DNA from: Crotophaga sulcirostris
Taxonomy: Eukaryota; Chordata; Aves; Cuculiformes; Crotophagidae
Length of the DNA stretch: 64,000 nucleotides
Assembly (NCBI GenBank): GCA_013397455.1
Contig: VYZB01000214.1
Coordinates: 90,731 to 154,730 of the forward strand
Direction of reading: 5' to 3'
The stretch's first letter is position 1. Every line of letters starts with the position of its first letter. Below, one piece after another: positions 34,010 through 45,443 of this stretch. A program made the translations under genes and the position numbers. The notes under the pieces are model-generated. The model saw nothing but the letters and a program-made list of their open reading frames with translations. It did not search any database and was not told the DNA's origin.

Positions 34010-35513
34010 TGCCCCTTCCCTTTTCTGCAGCTCTGACATGCCAGATCTGACCTGAGTGTCTGGGCCAGGGATGCCCAAGAACTGCATGAGGATGCAGGTC
34101 CCCTAAAGGGATGCTGCCCAGAGCTCTCCATCACAGAGCACTCTCCGCAGCGGTGTAGACCCTGGTACTCAGCAGGAGAACACACCTGGTTGTGTACAGA
34201 CCTACACTAACAGCAACACAAATCCTGCACTTTCTGCTTACCTCTGTTGCATGGTGACCCCAAACAGGTCAATCACATCTAGACTTCAGTATACTTGACA
34301 TCTTGCTGTGACACATCTGCACCTTTACGTAAAAAAATTAGCTTCAGGTGGGATATTTCTAGTGGTGGCTCCCTTCATGCTAACTGCAAAAACCCTGCTT
34401 GTTTCCTGTTAACTAAAAGTGGCTGCAAACCATTGTCAGGAAATGAAAATTTTGGCCATATTGCTCACCCCTTGGCCTCCAGTCCTCCTGAATTTGTCCC
34501 AGGAGAACATATGCAGAGAGGCCAGCACTGCTCCTCCACACCTCTGACAGCTCACAGGAGGTGGAAATCGTGCCAGCGCTTCCTGCTAAGCCTCTCCCAG
34601 GTGATGCTGGGCTGGCAGTGGGGAGTTTCTCTGCACCCAGACATCTTTCCTATTGCTCAAACAGAGCAAAGACCTGGCTGTTAAAGGGCCTCTCTGCTCT
34701 CTCCTTCTCCTGGTACCTTCCCCACCTCAACGCCTGGGAGAGATGGAAGTTGTGCAGAGGTGCAGAGATCCAGGAACACATATGGGTTTTCTCATTTTCT
34801 CCCTTGTCACCTTGGAAAGAGCTAACTATAATATACAAAACAGAGGGAGATGGTAATAAAGAAGTAGTTGACCTTCGCACTGGTATTCCAGCTCACATGG
34901 CTGCACCTATGCTGAGTTGTTCCTGCCCTGAGCTGCTCTTAGAGCTGCTCCTGCCTTGCAGTAAGGCTCGGCTATCAGTAACCCCAAAAGGAGCCCTTTA
35001 GGGCAGGTGGTGAACCTGGGCTGATATTTCTCTTGTGCACAAGCCATGCACACACGCTTTGAGAAAGCTCAGAAGACCTGCAGGGGATGAGTTCAACATA
35101 TGGATGTCTTGGCACCAACTATCAGCCTAATGGGAATCACAACAGCTGACTTATAACACTCCCCTTTAAAGCCAGGGTTTACAGAGCAGGGAATCTCTGC
35201 CAGAACTAGAAACTATAGCAACTGCTGTAACAAAATAGCATTTCAGAGTAAAGCTATTTTTAGACTGTAGTGCCACATTGGTGGCACGGCAGTTTCTAGT
35301 GTTTTTCAGATGTCTGCTGCCAGCAGATTTAGTTGGATTAGTTCCTTATTAGTTAAAGAGGGAAGGATCATGCCGGGTTGTCAGACGCACCCCTTTCCCT
35401 GTAATGGGAAAAAAACATATCGTAAGAGGTGATTCATCAGGTATTGAATTCATATAATACTTGATCTCCACTGACTAAAGGCTAGGATTGCCTGGGGGTC
35501 CAAACCTGGTCAC

Positions 35514-35558
35514 ACTGAAGTCAGTATGACTTTTGGAATTTTTGGAATTGGCTTCAGT
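35514..35558. repeat. Short inverted repeat, possible ancient repeat relic
   Basis: ACTGAAGTCA (35514-35523) and TGGCTTCAGT (35549-35558) form a 10-bp stem with one wobble. The pairing of ACTGAAGTCA-like and TTCAGT-like words recalls an old sauropsid interspersed repeat, but I cannot name it with confidence. Confidence 0.3.
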
Positions 35559-37404
35559 AAGGCAACTGCCAACCAACCCATGCTCAGACTAGCCTGAAGC
35601 CCAGAAACCCATATTCATGCTGCTTACATCATAAGCAACAAAGGTTTATGATCTATCATAGATTAAGAGTTAGCTCAGCTCAGCTGAAGCTGATGCAAAT
35701 TTTACCACTCATTTGAATGGGGCCAAAACTCCAAACAAATTCACTGGGCTTAATTTCTGTGCGGCACCATTTCTTCCTGTCCCTGTCCTTCCAGTCCAGT
35801 GTTTGCTTCTCACACAGCTCTTTGGCCTTTTCTGTCATAGGAAAATTTATGTCAGTATTAATGAGGGTGGAAAAGATGGTCCTATGAGCAGAAGTCAGGT
35901 TTTACTGGTATCAAAATTAAGATTCTATCAGTGACAGATAAATTGGTCCTGCAAGCTTCACCACCAACAGCATGGGGCAGGGTGGTGGTGGGGGCAATGG
36001 GATTTTTTAAAAATTAAATTCTGTTTCAAAGAGCTGCTGCTATCAGCTCCAGTGCTACATTAAACTGCTGTTCAGAGAATTGTTCATTCCTGCTAACTCA
36101 ATGCAAGTGGTCCTGGCACTTCCATGAATAAAGACTGACATCAGTAATGTGAAACAGGTGTCTTCTTGGCTGGTAACACCAAGATGCCCCAAACCCGACC
36201 AGAAGCCTCTCCCTTACGCTGAGTCTCAATTCCTATGTCTAACCCATGACTTTAACAATTGAAGACCCATCTGATTTATCCCATTCTAGGGCCCAGTCTC
36301 TCTCTGTCAAGGTAAATTTTTACTCATCTACACCTTCTTTTCACAATTACCATTTATTTTTGTCATTTTATCAAGAAGTTTGGACTGCCACCATGTTTGG
36401 TTGATACAGCCCAGGTGTCCCCAGCCCCACCTCCTCTCCTATCCTGAACAGTCGCTGCACATGCCGCACTCTACCTGTTGGAAGATGTGCCCCACGCATA
36501 CACCACCAGAACACACAAGCACCTCCTGATGCCAAGGTGGCTTAATTAGGAGTGAGGTTTTGCTTAGACCTGGCAGTCGTCTGTGTTCAAAATGCATCTG
36601 AAGCTGTGGCCCTCAGTGGAACTGTAGCTTCTTCCATTCCCACCTCTGTTAGTACAACACAGGTGTAAAGGCAAATGAAATCAGAAGCCATCGTCTACAG
36701 GAGATAAGGTTGGTGCACCCATTTTATTTCCCAAGAAACATGACCAACTTATGAGGCTTAAAGTGAGGAGTGGACCACACCAAGTCCACACCATGTAAAA
36801 CAAAATGGCTTTGGTGCCTTGACTGGTTTGGAAGGGCTTATACTTGCAAACACACACACCTTAGGCAGCCTGAAGAGAACCTCGGTGACACCCTTTTTAT
36901 TATGTGCAAAACAGATATCCTGCCCAGCCTCTGAAATGAACCCATGCCTCTTTAGGCTGTAGGACTGATGAGGGAGAACTGTCCTTTTGCTGAATATTTA
37001 CTGTAGTCTTTGCTGGGTGACTTGGTTACACTGCTTACCCAAACAGCGAAACTCTGTGGGTATCAGTGTAGAGAATGACCTGTGGGTATGAAGCACGGAT
37101 TATTGGTGTAAACTGTGCAGGAAGGTGTATTCAACTCAACTCCCTGACTGAGAACTTCCCAGCTCTCACCTTGTTTATCCATCTGGGCTGGCTGTAAAAT
37201 GTGAGTGCGAACCATTATACGCCCACTCAGGATAGGCAGGAATCACAACACCAGGTGTAGAGCAATGGAGAAAGAGGTGGGCGAACAGTCAGCTTGGCTC
37301 CCTTGGGCAACAGTTCCTCATCTGATACCTGGTACTACAGTGAAAAGCCCAAAGGGTTACGCCCAGGGTGCAAAAAAAATGTGAAGGTCTCCAGACCTAG
37401 TCCT

Positions 37405-37863
37405 CACAGTTTCACAGTGTCACAGTATCACAAGGTTGGAAAGGACCTCTGAGATCATCGAGTCCAACCTATAACCCAACACTAACACCAACCCATCATC
37501 TAAACCCTGGCACTGAGTGCCTCAGCCAATCTCCCCTTAAAAATCTCCAGGGTTGGTGACTCCACCAGCTCCCTGGGCAGCACATTCCAATGGCCAATCA
37601 CCCTTTCAGGGAAGAACTTTTTCCTAACATCAAGCCTAAACTTTCCCTGATGAAGCTTGAGTCCCTGTCCTCTAGTTCTGTCCCTGGTCACCTGAGAGAA
37701 GAGACCAACCCCTGCCTGACTACAGCCTCCTTTTAGGCAGTTGTAGAGAGCAATAAGGTCTCCCCTGAGCCTCCTCTTCTCCAGGCTGAACAGCCCCAGC
37801 TCCCTCAGTCGATCCTTGTAGGGTTTGTGCTCCAAATCCTTCACCATATTCGTTGCCCTCCTG
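37405..37863 (-). mobile_element. CR1 copy, type A
   Basis: Tail octamers (TTTCACAGTGTCACAGTATC on plus), UTR with CCAGGG, GATGGG and TTAGTG, and 115 open ORF2 codons (37500-37847, ending [10 protein letters not shown]). Sequence-specific changes include [17 protein letters not shown]. Homology ends at the QRRATK-equivalent codons (about 37863). Confidence 0.94.
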
Positions 37864-37953
37864 TCCTACTGGAGCTGGCCGATCCGAGGTGAGCAGGGAT
37901 CCATGGTTCAGTCAGGTGTTAATCCTGACAGCAACTGCACGACTCATGGACAT

Positions 37954-38290
37954 AGCCTTCCAGTACTGAAAGGGGCTCCAGGAAAGCTGGGGAGGGGCTC
38001 TTGGTCAGGGAGTGCAGGGACAGGATGAGGGGGGATGGTTTTAAGATGAAAGGGGGAAGATTTAGATCAAATATTAGGAAGACATTTGTTATCGTGAGGG
38101 TGGGGAGGCCCTGGCCCAGGTTGCCCAGAGCAATGGTGGCTGTCCCATCCCTGGGGGTGTTCAAGGCCAGGTTGGATGGGGCTTGGAGCCCCCTGATACA
38201 GTGGGAGGTGTCCCTGCCCATGGCAGGGGGAATGGAACTGGATGGGCTTTAAGGCCTCTGCCAACCCGAACCATTCCATGATTCTGTGAC
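37954..38290 (+). mobile_element. CR1 copy, type B
   Basis: Starts at GCCTTCCAGTACTGAAAGG, carries the GGATGAGGGGGGATGG, NIRKTFVIVRVGRPWPRLPR-like and AGGTTGGATGGGGCTTGGAG blocks, the complete UTR and the tail CCATGATTCTGTGAC. It lies about 90 bp from the type A copy at 37405 in the opposite direction, so their 5' ends face each other. Confidence 0.93.
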
Positions 38291-40452
38291 ATTCATCACC
38301 CAAATTGCCTTCCCTCCCTTAGCTTTGCCATCACCCTCCCACTTCTCAGCACAAGCTGAAGATGGAACGCTCACTGAGCACTGTCTTGTGATGGTAGCAA
38401 CAGCTCTCCCAGCTGTCCACCTTAATCCCAGGACTGGTTTGTGTCTGTGTAAAATGAGACCAATAAGACTCGCTGTCTGGGGCTGGATTTTTGAGGCTTG
38501 ATTGTGCAGTCTTTGGAGGTTGCTTTGAAGATGGAAAGTTTTATGATGTGCTAAACTGGAACACGATGCATCCATTGACCTGAAAGCTCTCTGCACAAAG
38601 AGAGTCAATTCATTGGAAAAACATATTCATACTTTTCAAAGTGACTTGCATGCACGTAAAGCTGCAAAGTGGATGTTGGGAGGCAAATCTCCAGCTGGTG
38701 CAAAACAGCTCTGCTCTGAAGGTCTGAGGCAAAACTGTTGTGATTCACACCAGCCAGGAATCCAGCTGTTTCACAAAAATGGGCTCATTCCTCTAAAATT
38801 CGTAGTAAGGCTGATTACCCAGATGTTAACCTATCTTAGAAGGGAGGAATCATTATTTTCATTATTTAATAGATTTGGAAGTGAGACAAGGAAAGAAGTA
38901 GTGAGTTACCCAAGGTCATGTTGGGTTCTTTTTGACTCAAACCTTCAGGGACATCAGCTACCTCAGCTGTTACCCTTCTCCTTGAGCCCATCGTGTTGGC
39001 TGATACCTCAAGCGGTCCAACGGGTCAGTTTTTGGCAGGTTGAGAGTAGAACACAAGCAACATTTGCCCAGGGAATACCACAAGCACTGAAGAAGCTGGA
39101 GGTGGAAACACATTAACCACATAGAAAAGGTAGCAAATAACACATTCAATATTGACATACAAATAATATGAAGTGGAAGAAAAGGCACTCCAACGTGGAA
39201 CTACATGAACCAAAGATATCTCTATAATTGCAAAGCAATACCTGTCATCTCCCCTCAGCCATCAGCTGTGATTTTCAAGGGAAAACATTTTTGCATCTCA
39301 CTACCATCGTCTGATCTGGGGCTTTTTGCTCAAATTTTGCCCATTTTGCACAGCTGGGAGCCCCATCCTCACCTGGAGGCAATGGCTCATGGTAAAGCCC
39401 AGGGATGCCTGTTTGGAAAAGCCCTCACAGCTCAGTTTCTGCAGCACCAGCAGGCTGCAGCCTAATCCGCACTGAGCTGAGAGCACAGGAGACACAGACC
39501 TGGAGAGGGAAACGTGTGCTGGCACAAGCCCAACCTGTCCCCCTTGGCCATGGCTCCTCACCCTTGGCTTGCTCTGCCATGAGTTGCTCCACAGCCACAC
39601 AAGAGGCCAAAGCAGCAAAGGCAGAGCTGAGATTGTCTTGTCCAACACCTGGGATCTGCAGGGGAGAGAGACTCTGCCAAGAATTGTTCTAACTTTCAAT
39701 ATTTCTGGGAGCAGATTATAAGTCAAATGGTTCCTACTGTTTTCTGGGGTTATGTCATTGTGACACAAGTTGGTCCAGACAAAAATATCCATGTGCTCGG
39801 GGAGAGCAGGGTTTGTTTAAAATGTTAATGGGCTTTTGGTAGCTGGGGGAAAGGATACCTGAAATAATACTACTTAATAAATTCAACAGTCTCAAGAAGG
39901 AAAATCATGCCAGGTATATCTAATGATATAAGTACAGATGCAATGCACAGCTTTCCCCTCCAGACCAGAAGTGGGGGACTTCCCACCTGCATCTCAACTC
40001 ATCTCTGCAGAGTGAGATGTAAAGGGTTGGCCATGGTCATCCCCAAAACCATGGTAGAAGGGGCAGGAGGGTCTGAGACAGCCCCATCACCATGGCCAGC
40101 AAGGGATCTCCGGCTGCTCCAAAGCAGCAGAGTGAGAACCTGGTCCCCTCCTAATTCTCTTCAGAAGAATTTTAGTATTCCTCAATTTTCCCACTTTGCT
40201 TCTTTTTTACAGCTGAAATTGGCACACTGCCTGTGTGCTATTTCTTGTGACTTGCTGTGCATTTGTCACTGCAGGTGGAGCTGAGCCTCGTGACCTGGCA
40301 CGTGTCCGCAGCAGAGGGCACCAGCACGGGGGCCAGCACAGCTCAGTGACCTTGAGCAGCTCATAGCACCATGGCAATTCAGTGATGCACAGACAATAGA
40401 TATCCCCAAGCCCATCATATCCAGATATAACCCTGTGCTCTTGCCCCAATCT
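38291..40452. other. Unique sequence with a MIR remnant
   Basis: No gene recognised. The 167-codon open frame at 38613-39116(+) runs through the MIR relic, so it is not a protein-coding gene. The 163-codon minus frame at 39301-39792 has no motif. Confidence 0.5.
38851..38942 (-). mobile_element. MIR-type (CORE-SINE) remnant
   Basis: On plus it reads as the reverse complement of a MIR: ATTATTTTCATTATTTAATA (for the MIR ATTATCCCCATTTTACAGAT), then a GGAA-TGAGACAAGG segment, then GAGTTACCCAAGGTCATG, the hallmark of the MIR core (ACTTGCCCAAGGTCACAC). The order and spacing of three blocks agree. It is ancient and diverged. Confidence 0.6.
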
Positions 40453-40528
40453 CTTTGAGATCATCAAGTCTGACCATACCTGTCCACTGCTAAACCATAG
40501 AATCATAGATGCATTTGGTTGGAATAAT
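40453..40528 (-). mobile_element. Two adjoining CR1 3'-end scraps
   Basis: 40453-40498 (TTTGAGATCATCAAGTCTGA, CCATACCTGTCCACTGCTAA) matches a CR1 3' UTR type not otherwise present here. It abuts 40499-40528 (AGAATCATAGATGCATTTGG, TTGGAA), the tail of an ATTCTATG-type element. The first lies at the lower coordinates, so either one CR1 inserted next to the other or both were trimmed. Confidence 0.6.
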
Positions 40529-40588
40529 GGATAGATGCAAATCATACAAAAGCCAAACCCAAGGCTTGAGTCAAGTCAATTTCCAAAT

Positions 40589-41075
40589 TACAGTATAACA
40601 GTATTACAAGGTTGGAAAGGACCTCTGAGATCGAGTCCAACCTATAACCCAACATCAACACCAACCCATCATCTAAACCATGGCACTGAGTGCCTCAGCC
40701 AATCTCCTCTTAAACACCTCCAGGGTTGGCGACTCCACCACCTCCCTGGGCAGCGCATTCCAATGGCCAATCACCCTTTCAGGGAAGAACTTTTTCCTAA
40801 TATCAAGCCTAAACTTTCCCTGACAAAGCTTGAGTCCATGTCCTCCAGTTCTGTCCCTGGTCACCTGAGAGAAATGACCAACCCCTGCCTGACTACAATC
40901 TTCTTTTAGGTAGTTGTAAAGAGCAATAAGGTCTTCCCTGAGCCTCCTCTTCTCCAGGCTAAACAGCCCCAGCTCCCTCAGTCGCTCCTCACAGGGCTTG
41001 TGCTCCAGACCCTTCACCATCTTCGTTGCTCTCCTCTGGACACACTCCAGTATCCTGACATCTTTCCCAAACTGA
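40589..41075 (-). mobile_element. CR1 copy, type A
   Basis: Tail TACAGTATAACAGTATTAC, UTR with CCATGG and GATGGG and a 4-bp deletion (GATCGAGTCC for GATCATCGAGTCC at 40630), then 115 open ORF2 codons at 40673-41020 (ending [10 protein letters not shown]) and onward to the segment ILECVQRR near 41060. Private changes include [18 protein letters not shown]. Confidence 0.94.
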
Positions 41076-44000
41076 GAAAATCATCCCTCATTTCTCCTCT
41101 CTCACTTTCTTTCCCATCTATTTTTGTGACTTTGGGTTAAGGTGAAAAACTAGTAAGTGTTGCAGAACATCCATCCTGGATCATATGGATGGATGTGCTG
41201 GGCTTTTGTCTTGGTGTAACCTTATTTATGACTCATTCAACTCAGGTTTGCCAAAGTTTTGTTTAGGAAGCTGAAGAAGGTAGGAGTGATTTTCCAGGTC
41301 ATTACATGAGTGGCATTCATCTTCAGACGAAGTTACTGCCCTGCTGAAGGATACTGGGAACTGTACCTGGTTTGGGGAACTCTGTCTGGGTTGTCATGGG
41401 AGCAAGGGGCAGATGCTAATGCACTGAAATTACTTTAAAAAATTACTTGTAGAAAATGATGTGAAAAGTAACAAGGGTGGCTTTTTTCTTCCCATTATTA
41501 GACTCCAGCTGCTGACCTTGGCTCTGGGAAAACAATTATTCTTGACTTCGAAGTGGGGAGGTTTTTTGCACCAAAGGCAAATGTCTATAGATTTAAACTA
41601 TTTGGAAAAATCAAACAGCTGTGAGTCAAGCCATCCAGCTTATCAAACACAACCAGCCCTCCAAGGGTAATTTAAAGTTGAGCCTTCAGCACTGAAATTC
41701 CAACCATGGATGATACAAAACGTAACTCACACCGTTTGCTTATCTGCTGGATGCCCTCATCAGTGCTGATGCAGGGACAGAGACCAGTCAAGAGGAGACC
41801 GAAATTTGAAAAAGGGAAAAAAAAAGGGCTCCAAAATAAGTGTGTTAATGAAGACAAACAGACCTGGCAGGCCGGAAGGCAAACTTTGTCATTCACACAG
41901 CCAAAGGCAGCCATAGTCCATGCTTTTTCCCCAAAATAACCCTCAAAATGCTCCCGGGCTGAAACAGAACCTGCTCTCCACTGCTCTGACAATCCAAGCT
42001 ACGACCCTGCTTCTGATAAACAAAGCTGTGAGTTGCAATGGTTCATTCCTACTGAATTAGGACTCATCTGCCAGCAACTGATTTACTCTCCAGTCCTCAA
42101 GTCTTTAAGTACAACTACCTGGTGATGTCCCATTAAATCTGCCAGACTGTTCTCCTGTGACCAGAGGACCACCCAAACCAGGGTGCAGAGGCATCTTGTC
42201 CCAGCACCATCATGGGTACCACTGCGGTCAGTGATCCAGTTTGGCAGGACAGAAAAGGCCATTTACTGGGGAAGAAGCTCTTGTGTAGCCAAGAAGTTCG
42301 AGGAGATTTACCAACCTGTGCTCCTCACAAGCAGGAGTACGAGGAGTGTAGACTGCTTTGGGGCGGCCAGGGTTCTCCCACGATGAAGGTTTCGGCTACC
42401 AGTATGCTCTGCCTTGCGACTCACTGCCACAAGTTTGTGCCCCAGTTCACCAAGACATGCTGGTTTCTCTGTAAAACAATAGGTACAAGGCTTATCCAGA
42501 GCAAACAGATGCAACAACCTGACAGGAAAAACAATTACATGCCAATGCTTCCATAAAAACAAAGTGATAGTTGCTCCAACATCCGATTCTAAATAAGAGT
42601 ATGGTGATGAGACAACTGGACTGAGCCATCTTGGTATTCAGCAAATTCGCTCTCCAAATTTGCACCACACATTCCTCTACCAGCCATGAGATCCTGACTC
42701 ATAACATTTCAGATGAGAGTTTCAATACATTTTAATAAGAGAAGCTTCACAAAACCGAATCTGCAAGCACAAGATCCAGCTCCACCCATTTCTGTCCCTA
42801 AAATAAGCAGTTGTTCTCTGTGAGCCTCTGTGTGTGTACACACAAGGGTGTGCATTTACACCTCAGGGATGACAAATTCAATAAAGGATAAGTTTTAATT
42901 TCAAATTTCCAGCTGGTTTTGGTCTCCAGCCTCCAATAAAGCAGAGAATGGCATGCTTTAGCACTTCACGGCTGTAGACATTGGGGAGGAGTCACAAGCA
43001 TCATCTTGCAGGACTTTGAAGTTATGAAAAATTACCCCATACGCTTCATGCAAAGTGCAAGAGGCTGAGATCACTTCTTTGCTAATCGCCCTCTGTTACC
43101 CAGAAGTCCTTTGGAGATGTCAGAGCATGCTTAGATTTTGCTGATCACTCACAGTGGGAAATTTTGAGAGACTGAGCTTGTGACTCGGAGATTTTTGCCA
43201 AGTAAAATATTGGCCTGCAATGATGTCCTAACAATACAAAGTAGTCGACACCATAAAATAAACAATTGCAGAGAGCATAGCAAAAGGGTATTTGGAGCAC
43301 CAAGGATCTTGCCGAGGTATTCCTAAGCCAGACTGGAGTTAGCAAAAGCAGTTTTTATGACAAAAAAACAAGTGTCTGTCTTTCCAGCATGCTGGTCCCC
43401 ACATAGAAAAGCATCTCCGTCTAGGACAGGCCACACGGCTGGCTTCTTTCTTCAAGTTTCATAACTTGTACAGTGTGCAGAAATAATAGAAAGGGTGAAA
43501 ATATGATCAAGGCAAAGTACCCCTAAAAGACTGAGTATACACACGCTCACACACCCCCACACTTGGATATCCAACTACAGATAGAAATGTCTAAAGGAGA
43601 GCTGGAAGATGCAACGTTCTCTTAATATATCTCAGGAAAAGCATGGTAATTCTAAGACAAGGCTTCCTTTGCAAGAATCAGCTGGGCTTAATTAGTGGCA
43701 GCAATATAACTGCCTCCCCATTGTGCTGAGAACATCAGCAAGCAGAGAACAAGGAAGAAAAAAAAGTTAAATTCATTGTTATTATTTGTCAAGAGAACCA
43801 GAAAAGCCCTTACCAGTTAGGATTTCTCACATGTCCACTAATGCCTGCTCTTTGGTGCAACTATAAAGAGAGATAAAATGTTCACAGGTACTAGTGAGCC
43901 ACACCAAGCACAGCTGCACATCTCCCTGACAGAGTAAAAGGGCATGAACAATCCCAGACCACACACCCCATGACCAGGTGCTTGTCCTAATCACAATTTC

Positions 44001-45344
44001 CATGCAAGCAGTTATTTTCACTTTGTTTTCAGAGGCAAATCAGATGTAAGGTCCATCTAGCAGCAGTCTAACTCTGCCAGGTGCTTCAGAGCAGAGTGGG
44101 GTTTTCACAGCATCTGGATGGTGGCAGTATCTGCTCATTATCTCCATCTCATAGTCTTGAGCTGAGCTTACTAGCAGAGGTGGACTAAAACCCCACACTA
44201 AATCACCTCTTTTCCAGAAACCACGACTGAGGACTAGAACAGCTTGAGTCTGATTCACCTGCCACTAACAGGGTGTCTAGAAGTCAGATGACCAAATCTA
44301 AATGGGTCACCCTAAGCTCTGCAGAAGTCCATGGCGAGAAGCTACCAATCCCAGAGGATGGACCCTCACCTCCTTTAGGATGAGGTACGATCAGTAGGGG
44401 AGATTGCTCTATTTTTACCCATTTATTCTGATTATAAAGAGACCTTATGGTAAACAGCTTAGCCCTGGTCGTCTTGTAGACAACTATAGTTTGATTAGAT
44501 GAATCCCACCAGTGATAGAAGTTCCCCTTTGGCTCCTATATTCTTACAGCCTCTCTTTACCTTTAGCACAGTGCACCCACAGGAATGAGCAGCAGCTTGA
44601 CAGTGAGCACAGCACCTGAATGAGAGTCTGGGAAGAGGTACCCGGGGCAGGATGGTGCTGGTCAGCTGTGTTAACCTCCCAAACACTCCCACTACCTCCC
44701 AGGAGGGCTGCCCAGCACATTGCTCCACATTCCCACGCCTTGTTTCAGCACATCTCCAACACCCCGCTCAGAGTGCAGCCTGGACATGGTTTAAAATGCC
44801 TTTCCTTGCCAAGCAGGGGATATTTCTGTGACCTTTCTCACCATTTCCTATAGCAATATAATACTAATTTAAAATGTCATGCCCTGCGGCTTCCTCATAA
44901 AATAAAAACACAAATAAACAAACAAATAGACCAGATGAGTTTTTCTATAAGCAACAGAAATAACACAGGGTAGTTTCCTGGGGATTTCTGCATTGTGGTT
45001 GGATTCTCTGGTGCACAATAAAGGATGTGCTGTGATTGAAACTCCTTCTGTGGTTGGAGCGTTTATAGCATCCCTCAATGGGGATTCTCCGCTGTCTACT
45101 AAGGGTAGAGCTTAGATGTCAGTCTTCTCCTCGCTGCAGCTATTACTAAACATGCTTTTCTCTTTTGAGCTGTTTATTTCCACATGATTTTAGAGTACAA
45201 AATCTTTGAGATCACTATCAAAATGTCAGATTTGGCTGAAATTGGCCCATTGGGATTCAAATATTAGCATACAGGAGTGAGTATGGATGGATAAACACAT
45301 GTAAGCACAGCCTCATGTGAGGCCTCATTTCTCCTTAGGGAACT
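41076..45344. other. Unique sequence, 4.3 kb without CR1
   Basis: No gene recognised. Contains short A runs (41817-41825; 43748-43763), the palindrome TGTGTGTACACACA (42831-42844), and a stretch at 42180-42556 open in one frame on each strand with no family signature. Confidence 0.5.
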
Positions 45345-45443
45345 AGAATCATGGAATCATGGAATCATAGAATCATAGAATCATGGAATCATCGAATCAT
45401 CGAACGGTTTGGGTTGGAAGAGATCTTAAAGATCATCCAGCTC
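45345..45443 (-). mobile_element. CR1 3' end with expanded octamer tail
   Basis: Seven consecutive 8-bp units GAATCATN (45346-45401; last base g,g,a,a,g,c,c) precede GAACGGTTTGGGTTGGAAGA and GATCTTAAAGATCATCCAGC. Only about 45 bp of element body remain beyond the tail. Most copies here carry one to three units, so this tail is unusually long. Confidence 0.88.

Larger units (their letters stand above)
32273..37404. other. Unique sequence, 5.1 kb without CR1
   Basis: The longest CR1-free interval. GC content falls visibly after about 34 kb. Contains an AT hairpin (33964-34009) and a short inverted repeat (35514-35558). No gene recognised; open frames 33291-33710(+), 33671-34087(-) and 34561-35001(+) have no motif. 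35000-37400 has few long frames on either strand. Confidence 0.5.

Noticed and set aside
38613..39116. 167-codon plus frame
   Set aside because: Runs through a MIR relic, so it is not a conserved gene.
41733..41765. Possible 33-nt microexon on minus (text STDEGIQQISK) with AG before and GTGTGAGT after
   Set aside because: The donor is only moderate, the exon ends CG, and no neighbouring exon or conservation can be shown.
42183..42556. Open stretches on both strands with splice-like flanks
   Set aside because: Three competing frames, no recognisable protein, and stops in the most protein-like one.
42831..42844. Palindrome TGTGTGTACACACA
   Set aside because: Simple GT/AC palindrome, common by chance.
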